Assembly: GCA_031213475.1 (NCBI GenBank)
Contig: JARUPZ010000026.1
Span: 2,186,501 to 2,250,500 of the forward strand
Direction: 5' to 3'
Length of the DNA: 64,000 nucleotides
Source: Nereocystis luetkeana
Taxonomy: Eukaryota; Sar; Phaeophyceae; Laminariales; Laminariaceae
Made by a program: the position numbers and the translations under genes. The notes under the pieces are model-generated. The model did not search any database, was not told the origin of the DNA, and worked only from the letters and a program-made list of their open reading frames with translations. This document shows, one piece after another, positions 63,735 through 64,000 of this stretch (positions are counted from its first letter, which is position 1; the number at the start of each line of letters is the position of its first letter).

Positions 63735-64000
63735 GCGACGCGCATCACGCTAGAGGTAGCACATTTCCGCAATTTGTTCTGTTTGGATGACGGGGTTCCT
63801 TTAAACCTGGAATCGTCGGAACGCCAATCTTGGTTCGAAACCCGACGTAATGGTACACTTGAGACATGGGATTATTCATCGGCATGCGATTTGGGTTTCG
63901 CTGAAGTCGGCTTCCAGGTGCCTGTCCAATAGTATGGAGCTAAAGTGGGAAGCCTCCGAAAAATGAGGGTGAACTTCTATCATAGAACGCCTCTCGTGTC
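63735..64000 (+). repeat. Repeat family B, copy at window end
   Basis: AGAGGTAGCACATTTCCGCA, ATGACGGGGTTCCTTT, GTCGGAACGCCAATC, TTATTCATCGGCATGC, CGCTGAAGTCGG and ATAGAACGCCTCTCG follow the same order as 14020-14260. It runs off the right edge. Confidence 0.7.

Overview
This is a eukaryotic nuclear window and reads as gene-dense only in appearance. Most open reading frames are random. The real content is one very long, intron-rich gene on the minus strand, its introns loaded with repeats. Small exons with GTGAG-type donors and CAG acceptors, kilobase-scale introns, TA-flanked inverted-repeat elements and long C/G homopolymers fit a stramenopile, most likely a brown alga. That assignment is inference; nothing here proves the species.

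Main gene. I could chain 31 exons from 60949 down to 727 (minus strand). Every one of the 30 splice junctions keeps the reading frame, giving 4846 coding bases (about 1615 codons) in 60.2 kb. Both ends lie outside what I can see. Domain order, N to C: WD/lactonase-like beta-propeller segments (exons 1-5), a Pro-Thr-Ser/Ala linker built on a 36-bp repeat (exon 6), Cys-containing beta-sandwich-like modules (exons 7-11), a REJ/PKD-like region (exons 12-22), a GAIN-like region (exons 23-28), a degenerate GPS motif keeping the His-Leu-Ser cleavage triad (exon 29), a first transmembrane helix (exon 30) and a basic, probably cytoplasmic, exon (31). This is the layout of a polycystin-1/receptor-for-egg-jelly family surface receptor. 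The rest of the membrane part (PLAT, more helices) would lie left of position 1.

Region by region. 1-0.7 kb: a MITE and the end of the visible gene. 0.8-9 kb: the 6-kb intron 30 (73-bp perfect tandem duplication, CAA-rich tract, MITE), TM exon and GPS exon. 9.2-15 kb: a frameshifted retroelement-derived fragment, dispersed repeats, a degenerate TTAGGG-like tract touching exon 28, a diverged tandem repeat. 15-31 kb: GAIN and late REJ exons, a tRNA-derived SINE-like element, four MITEs. 31-44 kb: early REJ exons, a C20/G19 inverted homopolymer pair, a 66-bp minisatellite. 44-50 kb: a 36-bp minisatellite, a dispersed repeat copy, a decayed exon duplicate. 50-57 kb: Cys-module exons, another dispersed repeat copy, two further exon-like relics, the Pro-Thr linker. 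58-61 kb: propeller exons. 61-64 kb: no recognisable gene, one MITE, and a repeat that also occurs at 14 kb.

I see no rRNA, intact tRNA, CRISPR array or bacterial-type operon.
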